The position numbers were made by a program, and so were the translations under genes. Source: an uncultured Pseudoxanthomonas sp. (GTDB taxonomy: Bacteria; Pseudomonadota; Gammaproteobacteria; Xanthomonadales; Xanthomonadaceae). Taken from it: 64,000 bases of DNA. A model generated the notes under the pieces. It ran no database searches, was not told the origin of the DNA, and saw only the letters and a program-made list of their open reading frames with translations. The stretch is taken from NCBI GenBank assembly GCA_946479745.1, contig CAMLGZ010000004.1:124001-188000 (forward strand). Direction: 5' to 3'. Below, one piece after another: positions 1-7,806 of the stretch (position 1 is its first letter; the number at the start of each line of letters is the position of its first letter).

Positions 1-1232
1 ATGTCCTCATCCACGCTCAGATGCTTGGCATGCAGGAAATGCGGGCGATACAGGGCGATCTTCACGCCACTGGCCAGCAGCTCGCCGTAGTACGAATCCT
101 GCGCCCACGCCGTGAGCCGCTGGTTGTTGCTGGCCGACAGGATCAGCTGCACTTCCACACCAGACAACGCAGCGATGCGCAACGCGCTCAAGGTCGCATC
201 GTCGGGCACGAAATACGGCGTGGTCAACACGATCTTGCGCTGGGCCAGATGGATCAACGCATTGACCGTGTCGCGCGCGTTCTCGAACGGATACGCAGGG
301 CCGCTGGGCAGCAGTTGCGTGGCTATGTTGGCGTCGCTGATGACGGGGATGGGTTTGACCTGCAGCCTTTGCCCGGTCTCGATATACCAGTCGCTGGCGA
401 AGACGCCTTCCAGATGGGCCACGACCGGTCCGCGCACACGGGCCACCAGCTCGCGATTGGGGAAGCCGCGTACGAAATCCGGCGCGGCCAGGTTCTGTGA
501 GCCCACATAGCCGGCGCTGCTGTCGATCACCGCGACCTTGCGGTGGTTGCGCAGATCCATGCGCCCGCTGCGGCGCCAGCGCAGCCCGCCCGGCAGCATC
601 ACCCGGACCTCCACGCCGGCCTTGCGCAAACGCCGTGCGTAACGGCGCAACCCGCGCTTGGCGCCCACCGCATCCAGCAACAGCCGGCATTGCACGCCGC
701 GCGCGGAGGCGCGCTCCAGCGACTGGCAGACGGCTTCGCCGACGGCGTCGTCGAACAGCAGGTAATACAGCAGATGCACACGTTCGCTGGCGCTGTCGAT
801 GTCGGCCAGCAAGGCCTTCAACGAAACGGCGTAGTCGTCCAGCAGTTCGATCGCGTTGCCGTGGGTGGGCATGAAGTCGCCCAATCTTTCCACCAGCGGC
901 ACCATTTCTCCGGCGGGTCCGCTGTTTCCGTTTGGCGACCATCGCAGCGCGCCATGCGGGGCCTGCTCCTCGCGGATCACGCCCGAAGCCAGAGTCTGCC
1001 GCCGCACCCGCTCCCGCGACAGCCAGGGATGGCCGAACAACAGATACAGCGGCAAGCCCACCAGCGGCAGGAAGCCCACCAGCAGCAACCAGCTGCGCGC
1101 CGCTGCAGGCGTGGTGCGTGTGGGTATCCACAGCAACGCCGCCAGACGGATCACCCAGTCCAGCGCCAGCAGCCACACGCCGGCGGAAAAGGGCGTGGCC
1201 CATTCGGCGAACTGGTGGAGGAAGGAGTTCAT
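1..1232 (-). CDS. cls: Cardiolipin synthase, phospholipase D family (3' end cut by window edge)
   Basis: This is a PLD-superfamily cardiolipin synthase that would join two phosphatidylglycerol molecules at the inner membrane. The N-terminus holds two hydrophobic segments (about residues 10-65), as in ClsA-type enzymes. HKD motif 1 is NHRKVAVID near residue 229, and HKD motif 2 is HAKHLSVDED near residue 400, just before the edge. The start is the ATG at 1232. About 410 codons are present and the C-terminus lies outside the window. The upstream region contains a large inverted repeat and no gene. Family assignment is firm; the exact paralog (ClsA or ClsB type) is less certain, though the N-terminal membrane segments favour ClsA. 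Confidence 0.93.
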   Translation of the reverse strand, partial: MNSFLHQFAEWATPFSAGVWLLALDWVIRLAALLWIPTRTTPAAARSWLLLVGFLPLVGLPLYLLFGHPWLSRERVRRQTLASGVIREEQAPHGALRWSPNGNSGPAGEMVPLVERLGDFMPTHGNAIELLDDYAVSLKALLADIDSASERVHLLYYLLFDDAVGEAVCQSLERASARGVQCRLLLDAVGAKRGLRRYARRLRKAGVEVRVMLPGGLRWRRSGRMDLRNHRKVAVIDSSAGYVGSQNLAAPDFVRGFPNRELVARVRGPVVAHLEGVFASDWYIETGQRLQVKPIPVISDANIATQLLPSGPAYPFENARDTVNALIHLAQRKIVLTTPYFVPDDATLSALRIAALSGVEVQLILSASNNQRLTAWAQDSYYGELLASGVKIALYRPHFLHAKHLSVDED

Positions 1233-1674
1233 GGACCCGATTCTGCGGGGTGGCGGGGGAAAGGACAAAGAAGTGCCAGTAGCTGTGGCAATCGCTCTTT
1301 CGAATGAGCGGTCCTTGAACGGCCCCCTCCCTTGCGAAGCAGGGGAGGGTTGGGGAGGGGTGCTTTTGATCTTGCTTTTGGGTTTTGGCTCTCGGCTCCG
1401 AGCTGAAGCAGTGCGAAGTCTTCGGTGAAATTAATCTCAGGAAAGTTGGTCGCAAAGAGCACCCCTCCCCAGCCCTCCCCTGCTTCGCAAGGGAGGAGGC
1501 AAGAGCGGGTGCTTCGCTAAAGATTTTTTTGTGGCCTACAAACGACAAACCCGCCTTTCGGCGGGTCTGTCTTGTAAGGCGCTGGATGACCAGCCATGCG
1601 GCTGTTGAAGAGCGCTTCCCGCCTGCGCGGGGATGACGCATTGGCAAAGCCGCGCTAGCGCGCGGGCCAATGCG
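1233..1674. other. Intergenic region, no gene seen
   Basis: About 440 bases between the divergent-side start of cls and the end of rpmG. I see only the REP-type inverted repeat and a GC-rich tail. The short reading frames here lack family resemblance and consistent start signals. Confidence 0.6.
1325..1497. repeat. REP-type inverted repeat, 39-nt arms
   Basis: The arms at 1325-1363 and 1459-1497 are reverse complements with very few mismatches. Their core is CCCTTGCGAAGCAGGGGAGG. They enclose about 95 bases and lie between cls and rpmG. No coding sequence overlaps them. The element resembles the mobile REP palindromes spread through xanthomonad genomes. Confidence 0.85.
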
Positions 1675-1839
1675 TCACTTGATCTTGCCTTCCTTGTACA
1701 TCACGTGCTTGCGCACCACGGGATCGTACTTCTTCATCTCCATCTTGCCCGGAGTGTTCTTCTTGTTCTTGTCCGTGGTGTAGAAGTGGCCCGTATCGGC
1801 CGAGGAAATCATGCGGATCTTGTCGCGTTTGCCTGCCAT
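1675..1839 (-). CDS. rpmG: 50S ribosomal protein L33
   Basis: A 54-residue L33 protein of the large ribosomal subunit. It begins [20 protein letters not shown] and ends in a basic tail ([12 protein letters not shown]), which is the usual proteobacterial length and pattern without zinc-ribbon cysteines. It lies 11 bases downstream of rpmB, so the two form the common rpmB-rpmG operon. The stop is TGA at 1675-1677. It is shorter than many gene-finder cut-offs but is unambiguous. Confidence 0.97.
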   Translation of the reverse strand: MAGKRDKIRMISSADTGHFYTTDKNKKNTPGKMEMKKYDPVVRKHVMYKEGKIK

Positions 1840-1850
1840 GTCTTATCTCC

Positions 1851-2087
1851 TCAGACCTTTTCGCCGCGCGCGCGCAGCTCAGCCAGAACGGAGTCGATGC
1901 CGTTCTTGTCGATGGTGCGCAGCGAATGCGCGGATACTTTCAGTTTGACCCAGCGGTTTTCGCTGGCGACCCAGAAGCGGCGCTCGTGCAGGTTGGGCAG
2001 GAAGCGACGACGGGTTTTGTTGTTGGCGTGGCTGACGTTGTTACCCGTCATCACACGCTTGCCGGACACTTGGCATACGCGGGACAT
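1851..2087 (-). CDS. rpmB: 50S ribosomal protein L28
   Basis: A 78-residue L28 protein of the large ribosomal subunit. The N-terminal [20 protein letters not shown] and the internal [15 protein letters not shown] are diagnostic. It is the first gene of the rpmB-rpmG operon. It starts at the ATG at 2087, and the upstream 430 bases hold no other gene. Confidence 0.98.
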   Translation of the reverse strand: MSRVCQVSGKRVMTGNNVSHANNKTRRRFLPNLHERRFWVASENRWVKLKVSAHSLRTIDKNGIDSVLAELRARGEKV

Positions 2088-2516
2088 TACGCACCTCGAT
2101 AGTGTTGGTTGCCCTCCTTAGCCAGGAGAACGGCGGCCCCGACGGATCACCTGGAACAGGTGCGGCCATCGCGCGATACGGGTCAAAAGTTCTGCTGCCG
2201 GGGCGGGCCGGAATCGCACTTCCGGGCGCAAATCCGGATCGAACCGGACGCAGCGAGCCGCGCATTATGCCCGGGTTTCCCTTATCGCGCAAACACTTAC
2301 GAACCCAGGGGGGCCTTCCGCAAGGAAGGCCCGTTCCACGTAGGAGCGACGTGAGTCGCGAAGAGTCGTGAGACCGACAGGCGTAGGTCGGGGCTACGCC
2401 CCCGACGCCGGAAACCGGAAACCGGAAACCGGAAATTATCCACGGGCAACCCACCCATGCGGAAATACGAACGGGAGCGTCTCCGCTCCCGTTCTTGTTT
2501 CAACGATCCATGGCGG
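2088..2516. other. Intergenic region with REP fragments and hairpins
   Basis: No gene is seen. The stretch holds a 9-bp hairpin with a GCAA tetraloop (GGGCCTTCC/GGAAGGCCC, about 2309-2331). It also holds a single REP arm of the GTAGGAGCGACG type (about 2338-2362), a self-complementary REP arm of the GTAGGTCGGGG type (2381-2408), and three tandem copies of a CCGGAAA-like heptamer (about 2407-2427). A terminator for the next gene lies at 2470-2493. The rpmB promoter should lie near its right-hand start, but I cannot place it. Confidence 0.55.
2470..2493 (-). terminator. Intrinsic terminator-like hairpin after the 2517 gene
   Basis: A perfect 10-bp stem, AACGGGAGCG/CGCTCCCGTT, with a TCTC loop. 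It sits 24 bases beyond the stop of the minus-strand membrane protein gene. The T-tract is short on both strands (CTTGTTT on plus), so termination efficiency is uncertain. Confidence 0.6.
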
Positions 2517-2855
2517 CTACTTGCCCGAGAACATGCCGGCCGCCAACACGCACGCCAGCAGAACAATCGGGATCGCCCACCACTGCATGGGAATCCAGAA
2601 AAGGCTGTGATCGTTGCGCAGCAGCACCCGCTGCCCGGTCTTCTGATCCACCAGCTCGCGGGTGGGCGCCGAGTTGAGCTTCCTTCCCAGCCACCAGACG
2701 ACTGCGGCGGAACAAACGCCGGCAAGCGGAACCATGAGGGCGGGATTCGCCAGGAACGTGCCCTTGGCCCCTATCCCGAACACCACCGCAAACAGAATGA
2801 AAAACGCTGCCGGTATCAATGCGGCCAGTATTCCCCAGCCTCTCCAAATGATCAT
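2517..2855 (-). CDS. Small inner-membrane protein of unknown function
   Basis: A 112-residue protein I do not recognise. It has four hydrophobic stretches: about 8-28, 36-56, and a C-terminal pair around 85-110 that includes WIPMQWWAIPIVLLACVLAAG. A short polar loop (NSAPTRELVDQKTGQRVLLR) would be cytoplasmic or periplasmic. It stands alone between the rpmB upstream region and parB and has a hairpin terminator behind it. Coding character is good and the start ATG at 2855 is preceded by a plausible spacer. No function can be inferred. Confidence 0.75.
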   Translation of the reverse strand: MIIWRGWGILAALIPAAFFILFAVVFGIGAKGTFLANPALMVPLAGVCSAAVVWWLGRKLNSAPTRELVDQKTGQRVLLRNDHSLFWIPMQWWAIPIVLLACVLAAGMFSGK

Positions 2856-2923
2856 TGCCCATCCCCCTCGATTCGATTGATCCGGGAATTGTAAATGCCT
2901 GAATCAGAAGAGGAAAATGTGAG

Positions 2924-3838
2924 TCAACTCACTTTAACGCGCAGCTTCTCCAACACGCCTTCCAGCGTATCCAGGTCGGTGTAATGGATGACCAGCTTGC
3001 CCTTGCCGCCGCGGCCATGGGCGATGCTGACCTTGGTGCCCAGCGACTCGGACAGCTCGGTCTCCAGCGAGGCGATATCGGCCTGCGGCGTGGCTTTGCC
3101 CGGTTTGGCCTTCTTGCTGCTGACGGGCACCTTGCCGGCGGCGAACTGCTGGGCGCGGTGCTCCACCTCGCGCACCGACCAACCCTGCTCGGCCGCTTCG
3201 GAGGCCAGCTTGCTGGCCAGATCGGGTGACAGGGTCAGCAGGGCGCGGGCGTGGCCCATCTCAAGACGGCGGGCTTCCAGCAGGGCGCGGATGGCCGGCG
3301 GCAGCTCCAGCAGGCGCAGCAGATTGGAGACTGCGGCGCGGGAACGGCCCACCGCCTCGGCCGCCTCGGCATGGGTCAGGGAGAATTCGCCGATCAGGCG
3401 CTGCAGCGACTGCGCTTCCTCCAGCGGGTTCAGATCTTCGCGCTGGATGTTCTCGATCAGCGCCATGGCGATGACGGTACGGTCGTCCAGGTCGCGGACC
3501 ACCACCGGCACGGCGGCCAGGCCGGCTTCCTGGGAAGCGCGCCAGCGGCGTTCGCCGGCCACGATCTCGTACATCACCTTTCCAGCGGGCCCAGACGACA
3601 GCTCGCGCACCACGATCGGCTGGATCACGCCCTGGGCCTTGATCGACTCGGCCAGCTCGCTCAGCTTGGCCGGGTCCATGTGCATGCGCGGCTGGTACTT
3701 GCCCGGCTGCAGCTGTTTGACCGGAATCTGCCGCAGGTGTTCGCCGGGCTGGGCTTCGGGGGGTGCGGTGGCGGCGGCTTTCGGGCCTAGCAATGCTTCC
3801 AGGCCACGGCCCAGGCCGCGTTTCTTGGGGGCGGACAT
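2924..3838 (-). CDS. parB: Chromosome partitioning protein ParB
   Basis: A 304-residue ParB/Spo0J-family CTPase that binds parS sites and works with ParA to segregate replicated origins. The N-terminus MSAPKKRGLGRGLEALLG is the ParA-contact segment. The ParB/Srx nuclease-like domain with GERRWRAS (CTP-binding region) follows at about 105-112. Then comes a helix-turn-helix (THAEAAEAVGRSRAAVSNLL), and the C-terminal dimerization domain closes the protein. Its ATG directly follows the parA stop (TAA at 3839-3841), so the two are co-transcribed and probably translationally coupled. I did not find a full 16-bp parS in the window. Confidence 0.97.
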   Translation of the reverse strand: MSAPKKRGLGRGLEALLGPKAAATAPPEAQPGEHLRQIPVKQLQPGKYQPRMHMDPAKLSELAESIKAQGVIQPIVVRELSSGPAGKVMYEIVAGERRWRASQEAGLAAVPVVVRDLDDRTVIAMALIENIQREDLNPLEEAQSLQRLIGEFSLTHAEAAEAVGRSRAAVSNLLRLLELPPAIRALLEARRLEMGHARALLTLSPDLASKLASEAAEQGWSVREVEHRAQQFAAGKVPVSSKKAKPGKATPQADIASLETELSESLGTKVSIAHGRGGKGKLVIHYTDLDTLEGVLEKLRVKVS

Positions 3839-4639
3839 TTACGCGTTCTCCAGGTATTTCGCTTGCTGTTTGTTGCGCTCGGTCTGCCGGCGCAGGATCT
3901 CGCCGGCCAGGCCCAGGTAGGCGACGCCGCCGCGGCTGGCCCGGTCGTAACCGACGATGCTCTGGCCGTGGCTGGGCGCCTCGGCCACGCGCACGTTGCG
4001 CGGCACGATGGTGCGGAACACCTTGTCGCCGAAGTGGGTGATCAGCTCGCCGGAGACCGCGTTGGCCAGATTGTTGCGCACATCGAACATGGTGCGCAGC
4101 ACGCCTTCGATCTCCAGGCCCGGGTTCAGCCGCGCCTTCAACGCCTCTATGGTGTCGATCAGCGCGCTCAGGCCTTCCAGCGCGTAGTACTCGCACTGCA
4201 TCGGCACCAGCACCGAGTCGGCCGCGGTCAGCGCATTGAGCGTGAGCAGCGACAACGCCGGCGGGCAGTCGATGAGGATGAAATCGTAGTCCTCGCGCAG
4301 CGGATCCAGCGCGACCTTCAGGCGCTGTTCGCGGTCTTCGATCTCCATCAGCTGGATCTCGGCGGCGGTCAGGTCGATGTCGCCGGGCATCAGGTCGAAG
4401 TCTTCCGGCGTCTTCACGATCACGCTGCGCGCCTCGGCTTCCTGCAGCAGCACGTCGTAGCTGGAGGCTTCCAGCTCGCGCTTGTCCACGCCGCTGCCCA
4501 TGGTGGCGTTGCCCTGCGAATCCAGGTCGACCAGCAGCACGCGCTTGGGCGCGCGCGCCAGCGCCGCGGCCAGGTTGACCGCAGTGGTGGTCTTGCCGAC
4601 TCCGCCTTTCTGGTTGGCGATGGCGATGATGCGGGCCAT
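3839..4639 (-). CDS. parA: Chromosome partitioning ATPase ParA (Soj)
   Basis: A 266-residue ParA ATPase of the MinD/ParA family. It binds nucleoid DNA in the ATP form and moves ParB-parS complexes. The deviant Walker A KGGVGKTT is at residues 11-18, switch I/II appears around VDLDSQGNAT, and DCPPALSLL is also present. The frame stays open upstream, but MARIIAIANQKGG at 4639 is the conserved start. The order rsmG-parA-parB is typical of gammaproteobacteria. A REP palindrome separates it from rsmG. Confidence 0.97.
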   Translation of the reverse strand: MARIIAIANQKGGVGKTTTAVNLAAALARAPKRVLLVDLDSQGNATMGSGVDKRELEASSYDVLLQEAEARSVIVKTPEDFDLMPGDIDLTAAEIQLMEIEDREQRLKVALDPLREDYDFILIDCPPALSLLTLNALTAADSVLVPMQCEYYALEGLSALIDTIEALKARLNPGLEIEGVLRTMFDVRNNLANAVSGELITHFGDKVFRTIVPRNVRVAEAPSHGQSIVGYDRASRGGVAYLGLAGEILRRQTERNKQQAKYLENA

Positions 4640-4769
4640 GCGTGGGGCGCCTCGTGGAACCTTGGTGGGTCGGGGATTATGCGGGATGAAGCGTGGAACT
4701 TTGGGGAATCGACGTCCGTGATCGTAATTTCGGGCGTCCCCGGTCCATAAAGAGCGGGAGCCGACGCTT

Positions 4770-4857
4770 TGCCCCCTTTGGAAAAGGGGGCTACGGGGGA
4801 TTTGCTCTTGGCGCGAAAAGCAAATCCCCCTCAATCCCCCTTTTTCAAAGGGGGAGG
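4770..4857. repeat. REP-type palindrome, AAAGGGGG/GGGGATTTGC family (copy 1)
   Basis: A double hairpin. The outer arms contain CCCCCTTT..AAAGGGGG elements, and inner arms GGGGATTTGC/GCAAATCCCC flank a short loop. The same design recurs at 17122-17230 and 56951-57071. It lies between parA and rsmG. Confidence 0.85.
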
Positions 4858-4861
4858 CCGG

Positions 4862-5515
4862 TCACGCATCGCGGGCGACGATCACCAGATGCCGTTCGCC
4901 GACCAAACCGGGCACAGCAAGGGTATGTACATCCGAGGCCGTCCACCCAGCCGGCAACGCTGCGATCTCTTCGTCCGGCCTGACACCCTTCATGGCCAGC
5001 AGCTTGCCGCCTGGCTTCAGCAGATGCCCGCCCACCTCGATGATCCCCGCCAACGTATCCAGCGCACGGGCGGTGATGGCGTCGTAGGCGGCCGGCTCGT
5101 CCAGCGCTTCGGCGCGGGATTGGGCCACGCGCGCGTTGGTCAGGCCCAGCGTGCGTACTGCCTCGCGCAGGAAGCGGGCTTTCTTGCCGTTGCTTTCCAC
5201 CAGGGTGACCCGCAAGTGCGGCTTGGCGATCGCCAGCGGGATGCCGGGCAGGCCGGGGCCGGTTCCCAGATCGGCCAAGGCTTCGTTCTCGACGAAAGGA
5301 TGCATGGCCAGCGAATCGAGCAAGTGGCGGGTCACCATTTCGCGCGGGTCGCGGATCGCGGTGAGGTTGTAGGTGCGGTTCCAGCGATCCAGCAGGGTCA
5401 GGTAGGCCAGCAGTGGCGGTGCAAGCGCGCCGGCATCAAGGCTCAGGGAGGTCAGGCCGCGGCTGAGATCGTCTTGCAAGGCGGCAGGGAGTGCGGTGTG
5501 GTCCATCGTCCGCAT
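4862..5515 (-). CDS. rsmG: 16S rRNA (guanine527-N7)-methyltransferase
   Basis: RsmG (GidB) methylates G527 of 16S rRNA using S-adenosylmethionine; its loss gives low-level streptomycin resistance in many bacteria. The 217-residue frame has the motif [13 protein letters not shown] near the N-terminus and the SAM-binding [15 protein letters not shown] at about 82-96. It also has [14 protein letters not shown] for the adenosine-binding acidic strand. ATG at 5515 (MRTMDH) or at 5506 (MDHTALP) could start it. It heads the rsmG-parA-parB set; mnmG, its usual upstream neighbour, is absent here. Confidence 0.95.
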   Translation of the reverse strand: MRTMDHTALPAALQDDLSRGLTSLSLDAGALAPPLLAYLTLLDRWNRTYNLTAIRDPREMVTRHLLDSLAMHPFVENEALADLGTGPGLPGIPLAIAKPHLRVTLVESNGKKARFLREAVRTLGLTNARVAQSRAEALDEPAAYDAITARALDTLAGIIEVGGHLLKPGGKLLAMKGVRPDEEIAALPAGWTASDVHTLAVPGLVGERHLVIVARDA

Positions 5516-5530
5516 TATCGCAGGCTGTCA

Positions 5531-5616
5531 TCGTAGGAGCGCCCCATGGGCGCGAGCTCTTCGGCTTTCAGCGCCAGATCGGAGCAAGAGCTCGCGCCCA
5601 TGGGGCGCTCCTACGA
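5531..5616. repeat. REP palindrome, exact 31-nt arms
   Basis: Arms 5531-5561 and 5586-5616 are exact reverse complements beginning TCGTAGGAGCGCCCCATGGG. The right arm runs into the 3' end of the PPTase gene, whose TAG stop (5611-5613) belongs to the repeat. Confidence 0.9.
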
Positions 5617-6189
5617 CATGCGCCATGCCAGCGCGGCGTGATAGCCGGGCAAGGGCGTCCACTCGCGCAACGTCCAGTCCTGCGGTTGTCCCAGCGCGAA
5701 GTCGCAGCGGATCAGTTGCAGATCGCCGCCGTTCTCGGCGAACACCAGTTTCTCCAACCCGAACGACAACCCTTTGCCATGCGCCTTGAGCACCGCTTCC
5801 TTGGCGCACCACAGACGTACGAAGGAAAATTCCATCGTCTCTTCGTCCTGGGCGGCCAGCCAGCGCACTTCATCGGGATGGAAGAAACGCTGCGCCAACT
5901 GCCGCGCCCGTGGACGCGGCCGGAGTTGTTCGATATCCACGCCGAGCTGGATGGATTCGCCCAACGCCAATAGCAGGGCATCGCCACTGTGGGTCCAGCC
6001 GGCGTCGAAGCGTTGGTAAGGAGGCCCCAGCAAGGGGCGGCCTTCGCTGCCGCGCGACAGGGGCAGGTCGTCGTCGTCGCATCCCAGCGCCTCGCAAAGC
6101 AGAGGACGCACGTAGGGCTCGCCGCGTTCGCGCCGGGGATGGCGCAGCAGCCACAGGCGGACGGGGGTTTCGGAAGGCAGGTTCGGCAT
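5611..6189 (-). CDS. 4'-phosphopantetheinyl transferase (Sfp type)
   Basis: A 192-residue Sfp/HetI-type transferase that moves phosphopantetheine from CoA to a serine of carrier proteins. The Mg-binding GVDIEQ (mid-protein) and the downstream FVRLWCAKEAVLKAHGKGL are the two family signatures (GVDIE and KEAxxKAxG). The ATG at 6189 (MPNLPSETP) is a better start than the upstream TTG/GTG codons. The gene ends in a TAG that is the first part of a REP palindrome. A partner could be the carrier proteins of the polyketide-like pigment pathway suggested at the right edge, but nothing here proves it. Confidence 0.9.
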   Translation of the reverse strand: MPNLPSETPVRLWLLRHPRRERGEPYVRPLLCEALGCDDDDLPLSRGSEGRPLLGPPYQRFDAGWTHSGDALLLALGESIQLGVDIEQLRPRPRARQLAQRFFHPDEVRWLAAQDEETMEFSFVRLWCAKEAVLKAHGKGLSFGLEKLVFAENGGDLQLIRCDFALGQPQDWTLREWTPLPGYHAALAWRMS

Positions 6190-6425
6190 GCGCACCAATG
6201 TAGCCGATGGCCTTCTGTCTCACATTTCTCTCTGCTGCGTGGCGGCGTGCAAGCGCGGCTGGTTTGCGCTATCTAGAGGGCAACAAGGAGAGGGCCCCAC
6301 CAGGACGCGGGTTAACAGCGGCTTCACATCTCGAAGCCTTAAATCGTTCCGGTTGAAAGTTTCGGTTCAACTGTTCCCGCAATGACGCGGGGGCGCCTTT
6401 CCACAATATGCAAGGAGAACGCTTG

Positions 6426-6683
6426 ATGAACTTCCTGATCTATCTGATTGTTGGCGGTATCGCGGGCTGGCTGGCCAGCATCGTGATGAAGCGCGATGGT
6501 TCGCAAGGCATCATCCTCAACGTCATCGTCGGCATCATCGGCGGGTTCCTCGGCGGCTGGTTGCTGCCGCAGATCGGTTTCGGCCTGGGCGGCGGTACGC
6601 TGGGCTTCCTGATCACCGCTTTCATCGGCGCGGTTGTCCTGCTATTGATCATCAACCTGTTTACGCGCGGAAGAGCGCGTTAA
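6426..6683 (+). CDS. GlsB/YeaQ/YmgE-family stress membrane protein
   Basis: An 85-residue very hydrophobic protein of the transglycosylase-associated family (PF04226). It has three glycine-rich membrane segments, such as LIYLIVGGIAGWLASIVM and VIVGIIGGFLGGWLLP. Members are induced in general stress or stationary phase; the molecular role is unsettled. The start ATG at 6426 has AAGGAG 8 bases upstream, which decides it over an earlier in-frame ATG at 6408. A strong hairpin terminator follows at 6740-6764. Confidence 0.9.
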   Translation: MNFLIYLIVGGIAGWLASIVMKRDGSQGIILNVIVGIIGGFLGGWLLPQIGFGLGGGTLGFLITAFIGAVVLLLIINLFTRGRAR

Positions 6684-6739
6684 ACGTTTCGCTGCGACCG
6701 CGTGCGCGATTAAGACGCACCCATGGTTCGTGGCACCGC

Positions 6740-6768
6740 AAAGGCCCGGCAATGCCGGGCCTTTGTTC
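6740..6768 (+). terminator. Intrinsic terminator after the GlsB-family gene
   Basis: Perfect 11-bp stem AAAGGCCCGGC/GCCGGGCCTTT with a 3-base loop (AAT), followed by CTTTGTT. It lies 57 bases past the stop codon. A second hairpin (GGCCCGGCCATT...) follows around 6873-6895. Confidence 0.75.
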
Positions 6769-6946
6769 GTGTGGCCGCCGCTTTCCGTGGGAACTGCATG
6801 GCGGGCGACGCCCTACTTCTTATTTTTTGGGCGTTTGCCATCCATGGCGCAACATCGTCGCTTGCGGACACCCCGGCCCGGCCATTCATGGCCGGGCGTT
6901 CGGCTGGCCAACAAACGCCTTGAGGGCGTCCGTTAAGCGCCCAGCC

Positions 6947-7714
6947 TCACCCCAGCCTCACCCAGGCCGGCGCGTGGTCGCTGGGGCGCTCCCAGGTGCG
7001 CGGTTCACGGTCGATGCCCGCCTCATGCGCGCTATCGCGCAATGCCTCGGACACTAGTGTGAGATCGATGCGCAGACCCAGGTCGCGGCGGAAGCCGGCC
7101 ATGCGGTAATCCCACCAGCTGAACACGCCGCCGGCCTCGTTGTGCAGGCGATAGGCGTCGTGCAGGCCCAGCGCGTACAGGCGTTTGAGCGCATCGCGTT
7201 CGGCGGTGGAAGTGAGGATGTGCGAATCGTTCCATACCGCCGGGTCGTGCACGTCGCGGTCGTCGGGCGCGATGTTGAAATCGCCCAGCACCACCAGCTT
7301 GGGATGCGCGCGCAGCTCGTCCTCAAGCCAGGCGTGCACCGCTTCCAGCCAGCGCAGTTTGTAGGCGTATTTGTCGGTGCCCACGTCCTGACCGTTGACC
7401 ACATAGAGATTGACGATGCGCACGTCGCCGACGGTCGCGGCGATCACGCGCTTCTGCTCGTCTTCGAAATTGGGAATGCCCATCTGCACGTCGCTGGCCG
7501 GCAGCCGCGACAGCAGCGCCACGCCGTTGTAGGTCTTCTGCCCGGCGAACACGCTGCGATAGCCGGCTTCCGCCAGTACGGTATCGGGGAACTTGTGGTC
7601 CTCCAGTTTGGTTTCCTGGATACCCACCACATCCGGCGCAAACGCGCCCAACCACTGTTGCAGGTGCGGCAGGCGCACGTTGAGCGAGTTGACGTTCCAG
7701 CTGGCGATTTTCAT
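6947..7714 (-). CDS. xthA: Exodeoxyribonuclease III
   Basis: A 255-residue exonuclease III/AP endonuclease for base excision repair. The N-terminal MKIASWNVNSLNVRLPHL, QETKLED (metal ligand Glu), GDFNIAPDDRDV (catalytic Asp/Asn) and C-terminal SDHAPAWVRL carry all conserved catalytic residues. The open frame runs further upstream, but the methionine at 7714 is the conserved start. A REP palindrome separates it from the aldehyde dehydrogenase gene upstream. Confidence 0.95.
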   Translation of the reverse strand: MKIASWNVNSLNVRLPHLQQWLGAFAPDVVGIQETKLEDHKFPDTVLAEAGYRSVFAGQKTYNGVALLSRLPASDVQMGIPNFEDEQKRVIAATVGDVRIVNLYVVNGQDVGTDKYAYKLRWLEAVHAWLEDELRAHPKLVVLGDFNIAPDDRDVHDPAVWNDSHILTSTAERDALKRLYALGLHDAYRLHNEAGGVFSWWDYRMAGFRRDLGLRIDLTLVSEALRDSAHEAGIDREPRTWERPSDHAPAWVRLG

Positions 7715-7726
7715 GTGCTGCCCTGT

Positions 7727-7800
7727 GTTAGGAGCGGGCCCTGCCCGCGACGCTTTTGATGGTGTCAGGGTAAGGCATCGCGGGCAGGGCCCGCTCCTGC
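7727..7800. repeat. REP palindrome, GGAGCGGGCCCTGCCCGCGA family (copy 1)
   Basis: Arms 7727-7750 and 7778-7800 are inverted copies with small differences at the tips. Better preserved copies occur at 21913-21986 and 55871-55965. Confidence 0.85.
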
Positions 7801-7806
7801 AAAAGC

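Noticed and set aside
7..1647. 546-codon open frame on the minus strand across cls
   Set aside because: It is an out-of-frame shadow of the cardiolipin synthase gene; the translation is Arg/Ala/Gly-rich without motifs, whereas the true frame has both HKD motifs.
2309..2331. GGGCCTTCC-GCAA-GGAAGGCCC hairpin as a terminator
   Set aside because: No T-tract on either strand and no gene ending next to it; more likely a REP-related structure.
2330..2345. GTTCCACGT sequence resembling half of a parS site
   Set aside because: Only half of the 16-bp palindrome is present, and the match arises at the junction of a hairpin and a REP arm.
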